DNA of 64,000 nt from Apoda limacodes. Lineage: Eukaryota > Arthropoda > Insecta > Lepidoptera > Limacodidae. The stretch spans positions 4,469,001 through 4,533,000 of the forward strand of contig OX291553.1 in the NCBI GenBank assembly GCA_946406115.1, in the 5' to 3' direction. A program made the translations under genes and the position numbers. Shown piece after piece: positions 33,597 through 44,879 of this stretch (the stretch's first letter is position 1; each line of letters starts with the position of its first letter). The notes beneath the pieces were generated by a model, which did not search any database, was not told the origin of the DNA, and saw nothing but the letters and a program-made list of their open reading frames with translations.

Positions 33597-34011
33597 TGTA
33601 AGCGCCGCTTTAAATAAAAGATTGTCTGCTAAGACATATATAAAATAATATTTATTTTTAGTATAACACTACACACATTTAAATATAACTCTTTTCCCGT
33701 GCTTCCTCTTTCTGTCCATGAACAAAAAGATTGAAGCGCCATCTATCGTAAATTAGCAAGAAAACAGCTACGCAACCGCCTCCACGCTGAATGGCATGCC
33801 TCGCGTCCGCTCTGTGATTTTAAAATTATTAAAAATATAAATAACGCATTGAAAGACTTTTTTGAAGTGTTGTGGACTTTTACTTATTAAGTATATATAT
33901 AAAACTCTAATTTGTGACTGTGCTGCAAAAGGAAATCAGCTGATATTGGAACCACTGCCCTGCGCTGTCGAATGTACCTCTTTTCTGTTCCACTTTCTTT
34001 TAGCCCTCACA
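33597..34011 (+). repeat. BEL/Pao 3' LTR
   Basis: 415 bp, about 97% identical to the 5' LTR by eye. It is preceded by a purine-rich ggaggaaac and gcgggggc stretch, the likely polypurine tract. Confidence 0.92.
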
Positions 34012-34029
34012 ATTATATAATAAACTATA

Positions 34030-36285
34030 AGTGTTAAAAGATAGAATCGTCCAAGTGCGAGTTAGAGTCGCGCATGGAGGGTTCCGTACCGTTATTAATA
34101 AAAACGGCAAAAATATCACGTTTGTTGTAAAGAAGCCCACCTTAGGTATTTGTTTTATTTTAATTTATTAATGTATTTTTAAATTCACTTTATAACTAAA
34201 TATTCTGCCTTATAAATATTTATCAATATCGAGCAAAATCGAGCAAAAAAATCACATTAGTTGTATAGGAGCCCCCTTAAATATTTATTTTAATCTGTTT
34301 TTTAGTGTTTGTTGTTATAGTGGCAACAAATATTCATCTTCTGTGAAAATTTCATCTGTCTAACTATCCCGGTTCATGAGATACAAGGCGTGCAAGTCTG
34401 TGCATTTAGAATTACCTACGCAAATCTATAGTTTTATCCATCGATGTGCTCTAGGTTCCTATTATGTTTCAAAATACGCAAAAATAAGCTTGATCTTGAT
34501 CGCTCGGCACCTCAGCACGTACATGGCACGTAGGTACCTAATCTAATCATAAAATATCTTTGGAAAATTAAAAGCCACATTTAAGTACATACCTATCTAG
34601 TTAAATTATAGTTTTACAGTACACAATTTATTTTTATAATATAGTTGCTCTGTGCGTTCGCGCATATGTTCTGTGGGTTCATAAATAAGTACATAGTTGA
34701 ATGTTCAAACCAAAGATGACTTATACACCTATTCAAAAATAAGCATTAGAGTATAATAATTCTACCCTAGTTTTGTGCCGCAAAAAAAAGTTTTGTGCCG
34801 CAAAAAAAAGTTTTGTGCTTCATTATTTAACCCTCCTATGTGAACCAAATAGTTTGGCTGGATACATCTTGAAATACCAACTTCTTTTAATCTAATACAG
34901 CCCAAGTTATGTGCCACTTTGTGACGCATACCAAAAGTTTTTGTGCTTTAAAATTTAGCTTAGATGGTTTAGTCTGGTTGCCGAGAGGATGAATGAAAGA
35001 AGAAGCAAAGACAAAAGTAAATGAAAAGGTTGGAAAAGACCTCGTGGGACATACATATCTCAATAAAATTAAGACTGATTTTAGAAAAGGCAAGATTCAG
35101 ATATAGAACAAAATGGCTTTTGAATGCCACGTTGTTCTGCCTTAGGTACCTACTATAAATTGACGAACTTGAATAAAAACATTGATAAAAAGTAATTTGG
35201 ATCAAAGTAAGCGGAAATCTATGGTCACTTCCTACCCCTGCATTAAAACCGCTTGATTTTATTTCTGTTTAACAAGTATAGTTCGCTAGTAATTTGGTTA
35301 CTTCAGCTAAGTTAAGTCCTCTGCAGAATCTGGAGGTGCAGTTGTGCCTGTGTACCTACTACATTGCTTGACGTGGCATTTTTGGACGTTATTTCCTTAT
35401 AACGCGGTATGTTTAAGCCAATTTTTTTCATTATTTAACGAATAACAATTATATTAATGAATTCAATACCTAACTTTTAAAATTTTCGCTCAATTTGTGA
35501 CTGGTTACTAAATGTCAGCTGTGTGTTTTGTATACGAAGAAGTAACATATTAGTAATTTAAAAGCGGTGCAAATTACATAAAAACTGTTTTAATTTCCAA
35601 TTCGATACCCGCTTTCTAAGTTATTACTTTCAAAATGTATAGGAGTAGGTAAATCCCATCTAGGTTTGCCAACATATAGTACTTTTTAGTTAAGCTATAA
35701 AAAAATATCCGGAAACGCAAAAAGTAGACGAACATATATTTTTTACTTATTTATTCTTATGAAATCTATATTTATTTGCACTTGCGTTTTTCAAATTTTT
35801 TTGTTTAAAATAAAAGTGTCATATGCTTTATCACATAAAATGTTTAAATAAATGTAAATCAAAAGCTAATTTTTTGACTATATCTGTTTCTTTCTTCTCG
35901 TCATTTCAAATTCATTACCGAAAATATCATTTCTGTGAATATCGAAGTGGCAAAAATAGAGAGCAGGAATGAAATTACTTTAAATAATTCCCAAAATAAG
36001 AATAAAGCAGACCAATGACCAAACATTCGTTTGACTTTGTCAATTTGACATCGACAAGTTCGAATACGCTACGAGCTATTGCATTAGTATCAAAAACTAA
36101 TGAAAAGGCACGTTCATAAATTTTAAAAATAAAGGATTTGTTTGTTAGATTCTGGTGTTGAAAATATAATATATTTGCGTACTATATATTACTTCAACAT
36201 TATATAGAACGCAGACTCGAAATACAGTACAATACTGTATATTATAGTACGGTTGGCAACCCAATCCCACTACTCGAGACCTTGG
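34030..36285. other. Intron with dispersed repeats, no gene
   Basis: Starts with 'ggagggttccgtacc' (34076), related to a common lepidopteran repeat that continues to about 34400. A 20-bp tandem 'ttttgtgccgcaaaaaaaag' is repeated two and a half times at 34770-34820. The rest is AT-rich; minus-strand frames at 34887-35205 have no recognisable content. Confidence 0.4.
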
Positions 36286-36288
36286 TCC

Positions 36289-36440
36289 TTATTAGGAACA
36301 GTCTCGAGCTATTCGAACTCTGGAATTCGAGAGAAAAATGTATGTAAGTACATTCACGGGTGTTGAGAGGTAAGTCCGACTTCCATACATTTTGCTCTCG
36401 AATTCCAGAGTCCGAATAACTGGAGTCTTTTCCTAATAAC
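36289..36440. repeat. Palindromic MITE-like element, ~60-bp arms
   Basis: The left arm 36289-36350 and right arm about 36374-36440 are inverted copies sharing 'actctggaattcgagag' and 'aaaatgtatg'. The outer flank 'ttattagga' is also inverted. The loop is about 25 bp. It is non-coding. Confidence 0.65.
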
Positions 36441-36929
36441 CTCTCTTGTTTACTTTAGTCGAGAGGTGAGATGTACTTCCATGACTATGAGATAAACAGG
36501 AACTCATCTCATCACATTTACAACTGTAGGTAACTCTCAACCTATTTGCTTATAATGCTTTGTAGGTTTTATACCTCTGTTTTCAAGAACGTGTATATAC
36601 CTTGCACAAAATGAAAATGTTAGCAGAGTCATCTATAAATACGCAGAGAAAACTAACTGGCTAATTCCCGTCATGATATTGATGCGCTACGTTAGTACAA
36701 ATTATTGCCGCCAGAACTTGATGATGGAATAATTTAATTTATAAAATTACCGAAATTTGATTTAAGAAATCATTATTTTATTTTCCTGAGCTTAGAGCAC
36801 ATAAAAGAGTTAGAACATACATTTTTCAGTACGTATTTTTTCCTGTTTTTTTTAATTTACAGCAACCTTAGTAATAAATAAACACCTCTCGTCTGTCTAT
36901 GGAATGAGACCCCGTGCTTCCTGTGTAAA

Positions 36930-37300
36930 AGGATTTTATGTCAGAGATAGACTTTAAGCGGGAATAGATGGTTGACAGTTTATATGAAAGTCCTATGTTT
37001 TTAAAGGCCATTTGGCCAAGGCCAAATACCATTTTGATACCGAAGATGATATATTATTGATATGTGATATACCTCAAAAATGTTTTACTATTTTTTATGA
37101 CAGGGACAGATAAGGAGGGCTTAAAGGTAGTTGCAAGTTTATATGCAAGTACCATGTTTTGATTATTAAGACCTTCAAATGTGGTAGTTAATTTCTTTTT
37201 CTTGGTCGTATACGTTGAGTTAAATGGATTTTCTGGTTGCGGCTTTACCAAACTTATCTCTCTCTCTATTCGTGGCACTCAGTCAACATTCAGTAAGGTC
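36930..37300 (+). repeat. 3' flank of an exon unit (without exon)
   Basis: Contains the post-exon landmarks 'aagcgggaatagatggttga', 'aaaggtagttgcaagtttat' and 'ctctctctattcgtggcact' found after the other array exons. It lies downstream of the BEL element, so it is best read as the displaced 3' half of unit 4. Confidence 0.65.
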
Positions 37301-37768
37301 TGTACGTGTTATGGGTGATCGTTGGACTGTGAGATGATGAGACCATGGCATTTTCATGGTAATTTTTGTTGCTTTATCCACTTTTAATCCGAGCTTGATA
37401 AAAGTCCTCGCGACCCCTTTACGCAGTCACTAATGAGACACACAGCAAACTTTTTAAACATCGCCTACCACAACATACGTGTCGTTTGGCTAGTTGGATC
37501 ACTCATTAGACTTCTATCTTTTTATCGCTCGCTGGGTTTATCAAATCCTATATTTACATTACTATTTACATTATCTAATTTATTTAAAGACGATTTGAGA
37601 AAATAATGAGAAGGTTCTAATTCTTTTCAATTTCTTTAATTTTATTTTTGAACTGTTACATAAACTAGGTGTGATAATAAAAATTTGTACAACACAAAGC
37701 ATAATTTTAAGGAAAATAATAAATGAAATAATGTGTCAATTGATAATAATTTAACGTTATTTTTACAG

Positions 37769-38023
37769 GTGTGCGACTGGCCAGAAAATGTTGACTGCGT
37801 AAATGAAGATGACGATGCTCTTGGAATTGAAGGTAGTGGAGACCCTGATGTAGGAGTCGAACCTATTGAAGTTGAATTACTGCATAATGGATGCCCTGCT
37901 GACTATGGAGTATACAAACTTCTCCCCCATGAAACTGATTGTGACAAATTCTACTATTGTAACTTCGGCGAGAAAGTGGTTAGAAATTGTGGTCCAGGAA
38001 CCTACTTTAATTATGAAAACCAG
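37769..38023 (+). CDS. Chitin-binding array exon 5
   Basis: 85 codons, phase 0 both ends, acceptor 'tttttacag', donor gtaagt (the other array exons use gtgagt). V-C-D-W-P-E-N-V-D-C, then the acidic linker N-E-D-D-D-A-L-G-I-E-G-S-G-D-P-D-V-G-V-E, then the four-cysteine half domain with H changed to Y in V-Y-K-L-L and N for K before the final Gln. The frame is intact and all cysteines are kept. Confidence 0.92.
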
Positions 38024-38739
38024 GTAAGTCCCAGAAAAGTTATTATTCTTTTGATTGAAAAAAACCTTTGATGTATATAAATGCTTTTCCATATTAAAAA
38101 TATGTATTTAAAAATGATTCAATACAGAATTAAATTGTACTAAAAGCTTTATTTAATACACGAAATCAGAAAAAAATAAATATAATAAACAAGAAGTGTT
38201 AAAAGAAAAAAAATTAACCTAATAAAAATTCCTATGACGTTGTCCCTTCCCTGTAAACGGATTTTATGACAGAGACGGACTTAAAGCGGGAATAAACAGT
38301 TGAAAGTTTATATTAAAGTCCTATGTTTTTTAAGGGCATACTATTTTGATATTGAAGTTAATGATTTACTATTTTCACGACAGGGATGGATTAAGGGGGC
38401 TTAAATGTAGTTGCAAGTTCATATGCACTTCACTCTGTTTTGATTATTAAGACCTTCTAATTTGATAGTAATTTCTTCTTCATCTCAGTCGTATAGTCCG
38501 AGCGAATTGGTCATGATTATGGTTCTTCTGGTTGCGACTTTTGCTAGACTTCTTCAACTCTCTCTATTCGTGGCACTAAATGTACATTCAGTAAGGGAAC
38601 ACTTCTTCGTCTTGTGGGTGATTGTTGTGCCGCGAGATTGTTTACCTTCTACTACGATTTTTTTATACCACCACAATAGCAAACAAGGTAACAGTCCGCC
38701 TGATATGAAGTGTTGACTGAAGCTTATGGACGCTTTTAT

Positions 38740-39060
38740 TACTCGCGAGTGATCATCCCTTTAAAAATCTAATCACTTCTTTCTTTAAGAAGCCCATATT
38801 GTAGTCGCTATGAAAAATCTTGGCAGGGAGTTCATTCCACAGCTTAAACGTTTGCGGAAGGAGGTTCTTAAACCGCACTGAACGTGAACATTTAGGCTCC
38901 AGGTTGTGAGAATGAATTCCAGCCGATGGCAAACAGAGCAATGATTGTTAATTTGAGATCATCAAGAAGTCTCTCAGCCCTTTTTTGAACCAAGTCAAAG
39001 GGGCTAAGCTGATATCCGGGTGCACATGCCCAGAGATGGTATTGTGCATTGTGGGGTGGG
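38740..39060 (-). mobile_element. LINE 3'-end fragment (WNELP), minus strand
   Basis: The minus-strand frame 38753-38941 includes F-K-L-W-N-E-L-P-A-K-I-F and F-L-K-K-E-V-I-R-F-L-K, the C-terminus of a lepidopteran LINE ORF2. It is homologous to fragments at 10430, 41640, 44010, 44250, 49965, 52600 and 57995. Confidence 0.7.
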
Positions 39061-39073
39061 GTGTGGGGTGGGG
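39053..39073 (+). other. Potential G-quadruplex motif
   Basis: Four runs of GGGG at 39053-39056, 39058-39061, 39065-39068 and 39070-39073 with loops of 1, 3 and 1 bases. The motif is seen directly; folding and function are not shown. Confidence 0.7.
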
Positions 39074-39074
39074 T

Positions 39075-39940
39075 GGAACCTGCAATTTATAAAGCAAGAA
39101 CTTTTGCCCTGAGAAGTACTGATTCTATATGTTAAGTACACCGAGTTTTGTGGACGCCAACTTCTTCCGTCTTCGTCTCGGCACTGAACGGCGCGTCACT
39201 GAAAACGTCAATACTAAGGATCCCAATACTCTTTGAGATGGTTAGAGGCGATATTTTTATCGAATAGTATTAATATTGTTTTTCTAAAATAAACGGGATC
39301 TATCCGAAAATTAAATGTTTTCAGCTTCCATACATTTAGTAAAGTGACTTGGCCTATATATTTTTGATTATTGTAAATTGAAACGTTGACCATGATTACT
39401 TTCTAAAATAGATTCAAAAACAATAATTAAACGTATACGATTCAAATAACAACAGAATAAGCCTGTACGTACGTGAAACATTACGTAATTGACGAACTTA
39501 CCTTCTAATTTACACGTGCCGCCATCTATTCGGAAAAATTAGTGTATTTTTGGGGAATGATCATTAATTGGGATGTTATTATGCATTCAATTTGGTATAC
39601 AATGTTTTCAAATTAAAATAATGAAAAAAGGAATTCTTTTCTGCATTTTCATAAAAAAAAATATTATGAAATAAAAATTTCAATGTTAACTAGCCACAGC
39701 TTTAAACTTAACCTAATCAGCTACTTTCAATATATTTTATTGCAACAATTATGAATAACTACTTGCACATTTGCTATTGTATCAAATTGTATTTATCTAG
39801 GAACTATTTTCTTTAGATAATCATTTAATTTTATTCAAGCATCTTTTTTTAATGGTTGAAGTTTTTCAATTATCTTAAAAATATGTTTAAAAATATCATT
39901 ATAATTAACGGATTAAATTAAAGAGCTTTACTTTTCAATT
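39075..39940. other. Intron, nothing recognised
   Basis: A GC-richer start (to 39240) and then AT-rich non-coding sequence. No frame or repeat is recognised. Confidence 0.45.
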
Positions 39941-39944
39941 CATT

Positions 39945-42030
39945 CAGAATCATTTATTTTCACCCGATTAGATTTTATCCATTTTTTTCGAAATACTGTA
40001 TCGTTCGGGAACCTGCACATAAATATTTCTATTTAATTTAGAAATTATCATATTTATAACTATGTGAATATATCCCAAATTGAAATTATTCATGTGTATC
40101 TGATCAAACACGTCAATTCTTACTATAATTATTTCTTGTTGTAATATTTTACTATCACCAGCAAAATAATGCCATGCCCAAATAACAGAAGACTTTACTT
40201 AAAAGAATGAACATTCAGTTTTTATTATTATTTGATAACTTACTTGTGATATGTTATGCATTGACATTTATTATGTTGTACATTTATATCTACACCACTC
40301 CACCCCACAAGATGCCATTTTAATGGAATTTTTGTTGTTTTATCCCCTTTTAATCAGAGCGTGATACAAGTCTTCGTGACCACGTTCACGAAGTCACTGA
40401 TGAGAACAACAGCAACCTTTCTTAGCGCCGCATACCACAGCATACGTTTCGTTTGGCCATTTGCATCGCTCATTAGACTTCTATCTTTTTATCGTTCGCT
40501 GGGTTTCTATTATGAATTACTTATGTACTCTTTACAACATATAACATATTTACAGACAAATTGAGAACCTCATCATTCTTTTCAATTTCTCTAAAAAACT
40601 ATTTTATTATTATTAGTTACTAAAGCTGGGTGTGGTAATAAAATTTCTTCAACACAAAGCATAATGTTAAGAAAAATAATAAATCAATTTATCTGTCAAT
40701 TGACAATCATTCAACGTTATTTTAACAGGAATGTGACTGGCCAGAAAACGTTAACTGCGTTAATGACGGTAACGATGACCTTGAAATTGAAGGAAGTGGA
40801 GACCCTGAACTGAGAGTCGAACCTTTTGAAGTTGAATTACTGAATAATGGATGCCCTGCTGACTTCCGAGTTCACAATCTTCTTCCCCATGAAACTGATT
40901 GTGACAAATTTTACTATTGTAACTTCGGCGAGAAAGTGGTTAGAAATTGTGGTCCAGGAACCTACTTTAATTATGAAAAACAGGTGAGTCCTACAAAAGT
41001 TCATTATTCTTTTGATTGAATAAACCTTCAAAGTACATAAAAGCTTCTGTATGTTAAATACTATATATTAAAAAATAATTTACTACAGAATTCAACTATA
41101 GTAAAATCTTTATTTAATACACGAAATCAGAAAAAAAATTTATGATGAACTTGAAGTGTTAAAAGAAAAAACGTTATTTAATATAAAATTCTTATTATGG
41201 TGTCCCTCCCTGTGTTAAAGGATTTTACGACAGAGACGGACTTTAAGCGAGAGTAGGGAGTTGTTTGCTTATATTGACGTCCTTTGATTTTTAAGGGCAT
41301 ACCATTTTGATATTGAAGTTAATGATTAACTAAAAATGTGGTCGTTAATTCTTCTTGTTCTTGGTCGTATACTCCGAGCAAATTGGTCATGATCATGGTT
41401 TTTCTGGTTGCGGCTTTTGCTAGACTTCTCCATCTCTCTCTATTCGTGGCACTAAGTGTACATTCAGTAAAGGAACACTTCGATGACAATTTAATGAGAT
41501 CTGTCCGTCTTCTGGGTGATCGTTGGGCCCCGAGATCATTGACCTACTACTACCATTTTTCTATACCACCACAGTGGCAAACAAACTTTCAGTCCACCTG
41601 ATGTGAAGCGAAGACTTAAGCCTATGGACGCTTGCATTACTCTTGAGTCGCCGATCTTTTAAAATCTAATCACTTCTTTCTTTAAGAAGCCCATATTATA
41701 GTCGGCATGGAAAATGTTGGCAGAAAGTTCATTCCAAAACTTAATCGTTTGAAGCAGGAGGTTCTAAAACCGCACTGAACGTGACCATTTAGGTTCCAAG
41801 TTGTGAGAATGAATCCCTGCCGATGGCGAGCAGAGTGATGATAGAAAATACTCGTGAACATCATTTCTAACAGTTGTTCAGATTACACAAAGGGAGACAA
41901 ACTCTCTCCTCAGACTAAAGAGTTCGATACGGTTTGTTGATTTGAGATAATCAAGAAGTCTCTCAGGTCTTCTTTGAACGGAGTCAAAGGGGCTAAGCTA
42001 GTATCCGTGTGCACATCCCCAGAGATATTT
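39945..42030 (+). repeat. Duplicated exon unit, copy 6
   Basis: Full set of landmarks: 'tactgtatcgttcgggaacc' (40004), 'tgtgtatctgatcaaacac', 'tttatatctacaccactcca', 'gctcattagacttctatctt', the exon at 40729, 'cggactttaagcgagagtag', 'ctctctattcgtggcactaa', and a minus-strand LINE tail (41640-42030). Confidence 0.85.
40729..40983 (+). CDS. Chitin-binding array exon 6
   Basis: 85 codons, phase 0 both ends. The acceptor is 'ttttaacag' and the first codon is GAA instead of GTG, so the closing segment starts E-C-D-W-P-E-N-V-N-C. The linker is N-D-G-N-D-D-L-E-I-E-G-S-G-D-P-E-L-R-V-E. The half domain G-C-P-A-D-F-R-V-H-N-L-L-P-H-E-T-D-C...F-Y-Y-C keeps all cysteines. The donor is gtgagt. There is no in-frame start codon, as expected of an internal exon, so an ATG-based search would miss it. 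It is the most diverged of the intact array exons but has no disabling change. Confidence 0.9.
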
Positions 42031-42059
42031 GTGGTCCTTTTTTGGCTTTATTAGTTTTT

Positions 42060-44010
42060 ATTCATTGTTTTCGATGTACTGTATCGTTTGGAAACCTGCA
42101 CGTAAACATTATTAATTTAATTTAGAGATAACCATGTTTATAAGTATGTGAATATATTCCTGAATGGTAATTATTATAAAACATCTTAATATTTAACGAT
42201 TAAATTAAAGAGATTACTACTTTTCAATCCATTTAGAATTATTTATTTTCAACTGAATATCATATTTTATGTACAATATGTATGTATTTACAAAAAAGAG
42301 TAATATTGTATCCGTTGTCTGGTACCCACAACGCAAGCTGTGATCAATGTCCACAAATATTAAATTTTAATTTAATAGCTTTCATGCATTCTTTTAGAAG
42401 TACTGTATCGTTCGGGGACCTGCACGTTAACATTTATAATCATTGAGAAATGACAATATTTAAAACTATGAAAATAAATCCCAAATTGTATTTATTTATG
42501 TTATCTGATAAAACACATTAATTATTACAATAGTTATTTCTTGTAACACATATTTTACTGCCTGCAGAATAATGCCATCCCCGTATCACATTAGAAGACT
42601 TTGCTTCAAAAAATGAACATTAAAGTTTTATTATTATTCGATAATTTTCTTGTGATATGTTATGCATGGCATTTATTGTGTTGTATACTATTATTACTAC
42701 ACCACTCCACTTCACAAGATGGCATTTTAATGATATTTTTTGTTGTTATATCCACATTTAATCCAAGCGTTTTTTCGTTCGTTAGTTTGGCCAGTTGGAT
42801 CACTCACTAGACTTTTATCTTTTTATCGTTATCGTATCTTTGTATTATCAAATACTTATGTACTATTTACATTATACAATATATTTGCAGACTAATTGAG
42901 AACCTGCTCATTCTTTTCGATTTAGCTTAAAACATTTTTTTGCTAGATGTGATACTAAAAATTTGTACAACTCAAAGCATAATGTTAAGGAAGATAATAA
43001 ATTAATTTAATCTGTCAATTAATATTCATTCAACGTTATTTTTACAGGTGTGCGATTGGCCAGAAAATGTTGACTGCGTAAATGACGATGACGATGATCT
43101 TGGAATTGAAGGTAGTGGAGACCCTGAACTCGGAGTCGAACCTATTGAAGTTGAATTACTGCATAATGGATGCCCTGCTGACTACGGAGTTCACAAACTT
43201 CTCCCCCATGAAACTGATTGTGACAAATTCTACTATTGTAACTTTGGCGACAAAGTGGTTAGAAATTGTGGTCAAGGAACCTACTTTAATTATGAAAAAC
43301 AGGTGAGTCCCAGAAAAGTTTATTATTGTTTTGATTGAAAAAACCTTTGAAATACATAAATGCTTTTCCATATTAAAAATATGTATTTAAAAATGATTCA
43401 CTACAGAATTTAATTGTATTAAAATCTTTATTTAATACACGAAATCAGGAAAAAAAAATCATGTAATAAACTAGAAGTGTTAAAAGAAAAAACATTATTT
43501 ATTAGAAAATTCCTATGATATTGTCCCTTCCTGGAGGATAAGGATTTTATGACAGAGACGGTTATAACAGTGTTTGATAGTTTATATGAAAGTCCTATGT
43601 TTTTGAAGGGGCATAACATTTTGATATTGCAGTTAATAGTTTACTAAAAAAATAATGTTTTACTATTTTTACAACAGGGAAGGATTTAGGGCTTAAAGTT
43701 AGTGGCTTAAAGGTAGTTGCAAGTATATATGCAAGTACCATGTTTTTAATATTAAAGCCTTCAAATGTGGTAGTTAATTATTCTTCTTTTTAGTTGTATA
43801 CCTACTCCAACGAATTGGTCTTGATCATCGATCTACTCTATTAGTGGCATTAATAGTACATTAAGCAACGGGACTTCGTAGACAATTTAATGAGGTCTGA
43901 CCGTTTTGTATGTTATCATTGGGCCGCGAGATCGATTTCCTACTACAACGATTTTTTATACCACCAAAGTGGCAAACAAGCTTACAATCCGCCTGATATG
44001 AAGCGAGGAC
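42060..44010 (+). repeat. Duplicated exon unit, copy 7
   Basis: Landmarks: 'tactgtatcgttcggggacc' (42399), a second older copy of the same block at 42077, 'ttatctgataaaacacatta', 'atactattattactacacca', 'tggatcactcactagactt', the exon at 43048 and post-exon blocks ('agacggttataacagtgttt', 'aaaggtagttgcaagtatat'). A SINE fragment (42305-42355) is shared in position with unit 4. Confidence 0.8.
43048..43302 (+). CDS. Chitin-binding array exon 7
   Basis: 85 codons, phase 0 both ends, acceptor 'tttttacag', donor gtgagt. V-C-D-W-P-E-N-V-D-C, linker D-D-D-D-D-L-G-I-E-G-S-G-D-P-E-L-G-V-E, half domain with F-Y-Y-C-N-F-G-D-K (Asp instead of Glu) and all four cysteines. Frame intact. It is the last array exon with an undamaged frame. 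Confidence 0.92.
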
Positions 44011-44460
44011 TGCTAACCAACGCTTTGAAAATCTGATCACTTCTTTCTTGAAGAGCCCATAATGTAGTCCCTATGGAAAACCTTGGCAGGGAGTTCATTC
44101 AACAAAATAAACTTTACGGGAGGAGTTTCTCAAACCGCACTCTATCGTTTAGGTTGCAAGATGTGAGAACGAACCACTGCCGATCATTTCAAACAATTCC
44201 TCAGAACACGCACAGGGAGACAAACTCTCTCCTCAATTAAGAGACTTTAGAGTTCGATACCGCGAACGCTTGGGTTGTGGAATAAGCTCCTTGGCGAGGT
44301 TCTCTCTAAGGACTGCAGTATGGGGTTCTTCAAGAAAGAAGTTATTGGATTTTTGAAGGGTCGGCAACGCGTTAGTGATACTCCTGGTGTTACAAGTGTC
44401 CATAGGCCACGGTGACCGCTTTCCATCTGGCGGACCGTGTGCTTAGTGGTATATAAAAAA
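44010..44460. mobile_element. Two LINE 3' tails in inverted orientation
   Basis: A minus-strand copy (about 44010-44250) abuts a plus-strand copy (44250-44460). The plus copy encodes L-G-L-W-N-K-L-L-G-E and F-F-K-K-E-V-I-G-F-L-K-G-R-Q-R, then P-G-V-T-S-V-H-R-P-R and a stop, followed by the family's 'ctggcggaccgtgtgcttag' tail. Only the C-terminal end of ORF2 is present in each. Confidence 0.65.
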
Positions 44461-44879
44461 AAGGTTTCTTAAAAGTCAGACTGTAAGGTTTAATTAAACA
44501 AGTTTGTATGGTCAAATTGATTTAAAATTTGGTATAACTACATGTTCTTGAGCATAATTGAGAAAACGTTCTGTGTTTTGTAGATATTACATAAATCTCT
44601 AACCCGTTAGGGGAGAAAAGAAATGGTAAACTTAGAGTGAAAGACAATATTTCTATATAAAACTTGAATTAAGATATTATTGCTATCCAACACAATGAAG
44701 AAAATTTGTATTTTGGGGGTTTTTAAAATTCAATCATTAAGGGCATAAAGGAAATGGCAAAATTAAGCAAATTATGTTTTTATGCTCAAGCTTACGATTT
44801 GACATCATACTGGCCATTTCATATACGTAATTCATTAAAGGAGTTATAGAAATATAATGGTTATCTTATTTTAAAATAG

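Larger units (their letters stand above)
27816..34011 (+). mobile_element. BEL/Pao LTR retrotransposon, near complete but defective
   Basis: A 6,196-bp element with LTRs at 27816-28232 and 33597-34011. A perfect 5-bp target duplication (attat, 27811-27815 and 34012-34016) flanks it. LTR termini are TG...CA. The internal order is gag, protease, RT, RNase H, integrase, as in BEL/Pao. The LTRs differ at roughly 14 places (about 3%), so insertion is fairly recent. Yet gag and pol carry stops and frameshifts and most of the N-terminal RT is missing. It lies in sense orientation within the intron after array exon 4. Confidence 0.93.
37310..39060 (+). repeat. Duplicated exon unit, copy 5
   Basis: Pre-exon landmarks ('acttttaatccgagcttgat', 'tggatcactcattagactt', 'acaacacaaagcataat'), the exon at 37769, post-exon landmarks ('aaagcgggaataaacagttg', 'ctctctattcgtggcacta') and, at its 3' end, a minus-strand LINE tail (38740-39060) also found after units 6 and 7. 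Confidence 0.8.
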
